DNA of 64,000 bases from Aureimonas populi (GTDB lineage Bacteria > Pseudomonadota > Alphaproteobacteria > Rhizobiales > Rhizobiaceae): the NCBI RefSeq assembly GCF_017815515.1, contig NZ_CP072611.1, positions 2,542,001-2,606,000 on the forward strand, read 5' to 3'. The position numbers and the translations under genes are program-made. Within the stretch, counting starts at the first letter, position 1. Every line of letters begins with the position of its first letter. The notes beneath the pieces are model-generated. The model was not told the DNA's origin, made no database searches, and saw only the letters and a list, made by a program, of their open reading frames with translations. Below are positions 60,656 through 64,000 of this stretch, one piece after another.

Positions 60656-62095
60656 ATGTTCGCACAATTCATTTCCGACAGCCTGCCCATCGTCGGTCCG
60701 GAACTCATCCTGGCCGTCGGCGCCCTGGTCCTGCTGATGGTCGGCACATTCGTGGGGGAGAAGAGCGCCGGCCTCGTCACCTCGCTCAGCGTGGGCCTCA
60801 TTCTCTTCGCCGGGTTCTGGCTCATTGTCGCGACGCCCGACGGCATCGCCTTCGGCGGCTCCTTCGTTCTCGACCCCTTCGCGCGGTTCACAAAGGTGCT
60901 TGTGCTGATCGGGTCTGCGGCGGCGGTCATTATGACGGTGGGCTTCGCTCGGCTGGAGCGTTTCGACCGTTTCGAGTTCCCCGTGCTGATCGTGCTGGCG
61001 ACGGTCGGCATGATGGTGATGGTATCGGCGGGCGATCTGATCGCGCTGTATATGGGGCTCGAGCTCCAGTCCCTGGCAGCCTATGTCATCGCCGCGATCA
61101 ACCGCGACAGCGTGCGCTCCACCGAGGCGGGGCTGAAGTACTTCGTTCTGGGCGCTCTGTCCTCCGGCATGCTTCTCTACGGGGCCTCGCTGGTCTACGG
61201 CTTCACCGGCCAGATCGAATTCACCGCGATAGCGGCTGCTTTGGGCGAGGGGCGCTCCTTCGGGCTTCTGGTCGGCCTCGTCTTCGTTATCGCGGGCCTT
61301 GCCTTCAAGATTTCGGCGGTGCCGTTCCATATGTGGACGCCGGACGTCTATGAGGGTGCTCCGACCCCGGTGACGGCCTTCTTCGCGGCCGCGCCGAAGG
61401 TGGCCGCGATGGCCCTGCTCATCCGTTTCACGGTGCAGGGCTTCCAGCCGCTCGCTGCGGACTGGCAGCAGATTATCGTCTTCATCTCCATCGCCTCGAT
61501 GATCCTCGGCGCGTTCGCCGCCATCGGCCAGACCAACATCAAGCGGCTGATGGCCTATTCGTCGATCGGTCATATGGGCTATGCCCTGGTGGGACTGGCG
61601 GCGGCTGACAGCGCCGGCGTGGCGGGTGTTCTTGTCTACATGGCGACCTATATGACGATGACGCTTGGCACCTTCGCGGTCATCCTTGCCATGCGCCGGC
61701 CGGACGGTGCGGTGGAGGATCTGCGGGAACTCTCCGGGCTCTCCCGCACCAACCCCGTCATGGCCCTGGCGCTGACGGCACTGATGCTTTCCCTGGCTGG
61801 CCTGCCGCCGCTCCTGGGCTTCTGGGGCAAGTATTTCGTCTTCGTCGCGGCGGTGGGCGCAGGCCTCATTCCGTTGGCGGTGATCGGCGTCGTGACCAGC
61901 GCGGTCGGCCTTTACTACTACCTGCGGGTGGTGAAGGTGATGTGGTTCGACGAGCCGGCAGGTGGTTTCGTGCCGATGCAGACGGAACTGCGGATCGTGC
62001 TGGGTGCGTCCGCCCTGTTCATCTTTCCGGTCTACATCGTCTTCGCGGGCCCCCTGCTGGCGGCAGCGCAGGCAGCGGCGGCCAGCTTCTTCTGA
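60656..62095 (+). CDS. nuoN: NADH-quinone oxidoreductase subunit N
   Basis: 479 residues from ATG 60656. Third antiporter-like subunit, with about 14 helices: [51 protein letters not shown] and [19 protein letters not shown]. It ends the complex I gene set; birA starts directly after. Confidence 0.96.
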   Translation: MFAQFISDSLPIVGPELILAVGALVLLMVGTFVGEKSAGLVTSLSVGLILFAGFWLIVATPDGIAFGGSFVLDPFARFTKVLVLIGSAAAVIMTVGFARLERFDRFEFPVLIVLATVGMMVMVSAGDLIALYMGLELQSLAAYVIAAINRDSVRSTEAGLKYFVLGALSSGMLLYGASLVYGFTGQIEFTAIAAALGEGRSFGLLVGLVFVIAGLAFKISAVPFHMWTPDVYEGAPTPVTAFFAAAPKVAAMALLIRFTVQGFQPLAADWQQIIVFISIASMILGAFAAIGQTNIKRLMAYSSIGHMGYALVGLAAADSAGVAGVLVYMATYMTMTLGTFAVILAMRRPDGAVEDLRELSGLSRTNPVMALALTALMLSLAGLPPLLGFWGKYFVFVAAVGAGLIPLAVIGVVTSAVGLYYYLRVVKVMWFDEPAGGFVPMQTELRIVLGASALFIFPVYIVFAGPLLAAAQAAAASFF

Positions 62096-62097
62096 CC

Positions 62098-62856
62098 TTG
62101 TCGCGCTCCTCCGCCCGGCGGCGCATGGCCTTCGAAGCCGTCGAGTCCACGAACGCGCGCGCGCTGGAGGCGGCCCTCGCCGGCGACCCGGGGCCGCTCT
62201 GGGTGACGGCGGAGCGGCAGACGAGCGGCCGTGGCCGCCGTGGCCGCGCATGGGCCTCCCCATCGGGAAACCTCTATGCGAGCCTGCTCCTTCTCGACCC
62301 AGCGCCTCGGGAACTGCTCGGCAATCTACCGCTCGTCGTCGCCGTGGGCGTCCGGGCCGGGCTGGCCTCGCTTCCTGGCGTGGCGGACGAGCGGGTGCGG
62401 ATCAAATGGCCGAACGACGTGCTCGTCGGGGGCGGCAAATGCGTGGGCATACTGATCGAGAGCGAGTCCCTCGGCGCTGGCGCAAATGCCGTTGTCATCG
62501 GCTGCGGCGTCAACGTAGCGAGCGCGCCTTTGGGTGCGCCGTATACCGTCTCTTCCCTGCAAGGCGAGGGATCGCGCGCTTCTGTCGATGACGTGTTCGA
62601 GCATCTGGCGAGCGGCGTGGAGGAGGCCTTGCGACGTTGGGATCGCGGCCGGGGCTTCGAGGCGATCCGCCGCGACTGGATCGCCCACGCCATCGGCATC
62701 GGTGAAGCTTGCACGGCCAATCTCACGACACGTTCGATCGAGGGCCGTTTCATTGAACTGGACAAGGACGGGCGGCTTGTCCTGGAAACAGGCGATGGCA
62801 TCCGAGAGGCCATTTCTGCAGGGGACGTGTTCTTCGAGGCGAACCGGGTGCCGTAA
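62098..62856 (+). CDS. birA: biotin--[acetyl-CoA-carboxylase] ligase (single-domain BirA)
   Basis: 252 residues with TTG 62098, two bases after the nuoN stop; the alternative ATG 62125 would remove nine residues that seem needed for the first strand. It activates biotin with ATP and attaches it to carboxylase BCCP. Motifs: FEAVESTNARAL, the biotin loop SGRGRRGRAW (residues 43-52) and IKWPNDVLVGGGKCVGILIE. There is no N-terminal helix-turn-helix, so unlike E. coli BirA it is not a repressor. Located between nuoN and rnj as in other Rhizobiales. Confidence 0.92.
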   Translation: MSRSSARRRMAFEAVESTNARALEAALAGDPGPLWVTAERQTSGRGRRGRAWASPSGNLYASLLLLDPAPRELLGNLPLVVAVGVRAGLASLPGVADERVRIKWPNDVLVGGGKCVGILIESESLGAGANAVVIGCGVNVASAPLGAPYTVSSLQGEGSRASVDDVFEHLASGVEEALRRWDRGRGFEAIRRDWIAHAIGIGEACTANLTTRSIEGRFIELDKDGRLVLETGDGIREAISAGDVFFEANRVP

Positions 62857-62954
62857 GGGGCACAACAAGAGATTCGGCAGCCCGCCGTTCCAAACGGGCG
62901 TGATGACAACGAGCGCCGAGATGAATCGGCCTCATAGCAAAAGCGAACAAGATA

Positions 62955-64000
62955 TTGAACGAACTGGTTTTCGTGCCGCTTGGCGGCATCGGAGAAATTG
63001 GCATGAACCTCGCGCTCTACGGCTTCGGCCCCAAGGAGCGGCGCGAGTGGGTGGTAATCGACTGCGGCGTGTCCTTCGCCGGGCCGGAATTTCCCGGAAT
63101 CGATCTTGTGCTGCCGGACATCACCTTCGTGGAAAGCCTCGGCAAGGCGCTGAAGGGCATCGTGATCACCCACGCGCATGAGGATCATTACGGCGCGCTG
63201 CTAGACCTGTGGCCGCGGCTGAAGGCGCCGGTGTGGTGCACGCCTTTCACAGCGGGGCTGCTCGAGGCCAAGCGGGAAAGCGAGCCCGGCGCGCCGAGGA
63301 TTCCGCTTTCGGTTTTCAAGGCCGGCGACCGGTTCAAGGTCGGGCCGTTCGAGATCGAGGCCATCAACGTCACACACTCCATCCCCGAACCGGTCGCGCT
63401 GGCGATCCGCAGCGAAGCGGGCACCGTGGTGCATACCGGCGACTGGAAGATCGACGCGACGCCGGCGCTTGGCCAGCCGACGGACGAGGCGCGGTTGCGC
63501 CAGATCGGTGACGAAGGCGTGCTGGCGATGGTTTGCGATTCGACCAATGCCTTGCGCGAGGGCGTGAGCCCCAGCGAGCGCGACGTGAATGCTTCGCTGC
63601 GCGAGATCATCCGGCACGCCAAGGGCCGCGTGGCGGTTACGACCTTCTCTTCCAACGTCGGACGCATCCGCTCCGTGGCGCAGGCGGCGCAGGATGTCGG
63701 CCGCCAGGTGCTCCTGATGGGCCGCTCCATGAAGCGCATGACGGACGTCGCCAAGGAGCTCGGCTATCTGGAAGGCATCGAGCCGTTCCTGTCCGAGCAG
63801 GATTTCGGCTATGTGCCGCGCGAAAAGGCGGTGATCGTGCTGACCGGCAGCCAGGGAGAGGCCCGCGCGGCACTGGCCAAGCTGGCGCGAGACGAGCACC
63901 CTTCCGTCGCCTTGTCCAGGGATGACACGGTGATCTTCTCCTCGCGGGCCATTCCCGGCAACGAGAAGGCGATCAACGACATTCGCAACGGCCTGATCGA
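62955..64000 (+). CDS. rnj: ribonuclease J, N-terminal part (3' end outside window)
   Basis: Open from TTG 62955 to the window edge, 348 codons. A metallo-beta-lactamase/beta-CASP nuclease with 5'-3' exonuclease and endonuclease activity in RNA turnover and rRNA maturation. PLGGIGEIGMNL opens the protein; zinc ligands are in ITHAHEDHYGA (His73 to His78) and HTGDWKID; beta-CASP residues include STNALREGVSPSE and VLTGSQGEARAAL. An in-frame TGA at 62922 bounds the start region, which has no in-frame ATG; ATA 62934 precedes AKANK, so the exact start is unsure. Confidence 0.92.
   Translation, partial: MNELVFVPLGGIGEIGMNLALYGFGPKERREWVVIDCGVSFAGPEFPGIDLVLPDITFVESLGKALKGIVITHAHEDHYGALLDLWPRLKAPVWCTPFTAGLLEAKRESEPGAPRIPLSVFKAGDRFKVGPFEIEAINVTHSIPEPVALAIRSEAGTVVHTGDWKIDATPALGQPTDEARLRQIGDEGVLAMVCDSTNALREGVSPSERDVNASLREIIRHAKGRVAVTTFSSNVGRIRSVAQAAQDVGRQVLLMGRSMKRMTDVAKELGYLEGIEPFLSEQDFGYVPREKAVIVLTGSQGEARAALAKLARDEHPSVALSRDDTVIFSSRAIPGNEKAINDIRNGLI

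Overview
The window is GC-rich, gene-dense chromosomal DNA from an alphaproteobacterium, most likely a member of Hyphomicrobiales (Rhizobiales). This rests on a set of order-specific gene neighbourhoods: PIMT-like/tolC/popZ/valS; an ExoR homologue beside exonuclease III; erpA/dgt/argS/SPOR/nagZ/tatABC/serS/surE/pcm/nlpD; yajC/secDF/DUF498/squalene-phytoene-synthase-like; tig/clpP/clpX/lon/hup; and nuoA-N/birA/rnj. The family is not fixed by what I can see. Nearly everything is core housekeeping; I see no insertion sequence, prophage, CRISPR array or integron.

Layout. 1-5217 is the only accessory-looking part: the end of an M20 peptidase, a divergent XRE-type regulator, an orphan Tat-exported oligopeptide-type binding protein, a CocE/NonD serine hydrolase and a small lipoprotein. 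5352-14354 holds a PIMT-like methyltransferase, TolC, PopZ, ValS, a FadL-type porin and ExoR. 14358-27146 holds xth and erpA (minus strand), then dgt through the NlpD-like LysM/LytM lipoprotein. 27214-35670 carries a DUF815 ATPase (minus), YajC, fused SecD-SecF, two complex-I-assembly-type proteins, a DUF4153 membrane protein and convergent trmFO. 35731-36339 has a DUF1127 micro-gene followed by three tandem hairpins with CCUCCUCCC-type loops (a cuckoo/CcsR-type sRNA locus), then tRNA-Leu. 36415-46119 carries trigger factor, an MscS-type channel, ClpP, ClpX, Lon, HU, tRNA-Val and tRNA-Asp. 46173-62095 has a DUF3606 micro-gene and the complete 14-gene complex I operon, with a GFA-family gene inserted between nuoC and nuoD. 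birA and the start of RNase J (cut by the window end) close the window.

How the parts relate. Several blocks form working systems: co-translational folding and proteolysis (Tig, ClpXP, Lon); Sec and Tat export (YajC/SecDF, TatABC, with a Tat-signal substrate nearby); envelope maintenance (TolC, FadL, SPOR, NagZ, NlpD-like, MscS); NADH oxidation (Nuo, with ErpA supplying Fe-S clusters and the NDUFAF3/NDUFAF6-like pair as possible assembly helpers). The most interesting element is the DUF1127 plus triple-hairpin anti-Shine-Dalgarno RNA locus. Secondary points are the GFA gene inside nuo, the absence of scpA/scpB from their usual place between nagZ and tatA, a second possible Tat-like start for NagZ, motif erosion in both PIMT-family proteins and in the LytM domain, and a long charged tail on NuoE.
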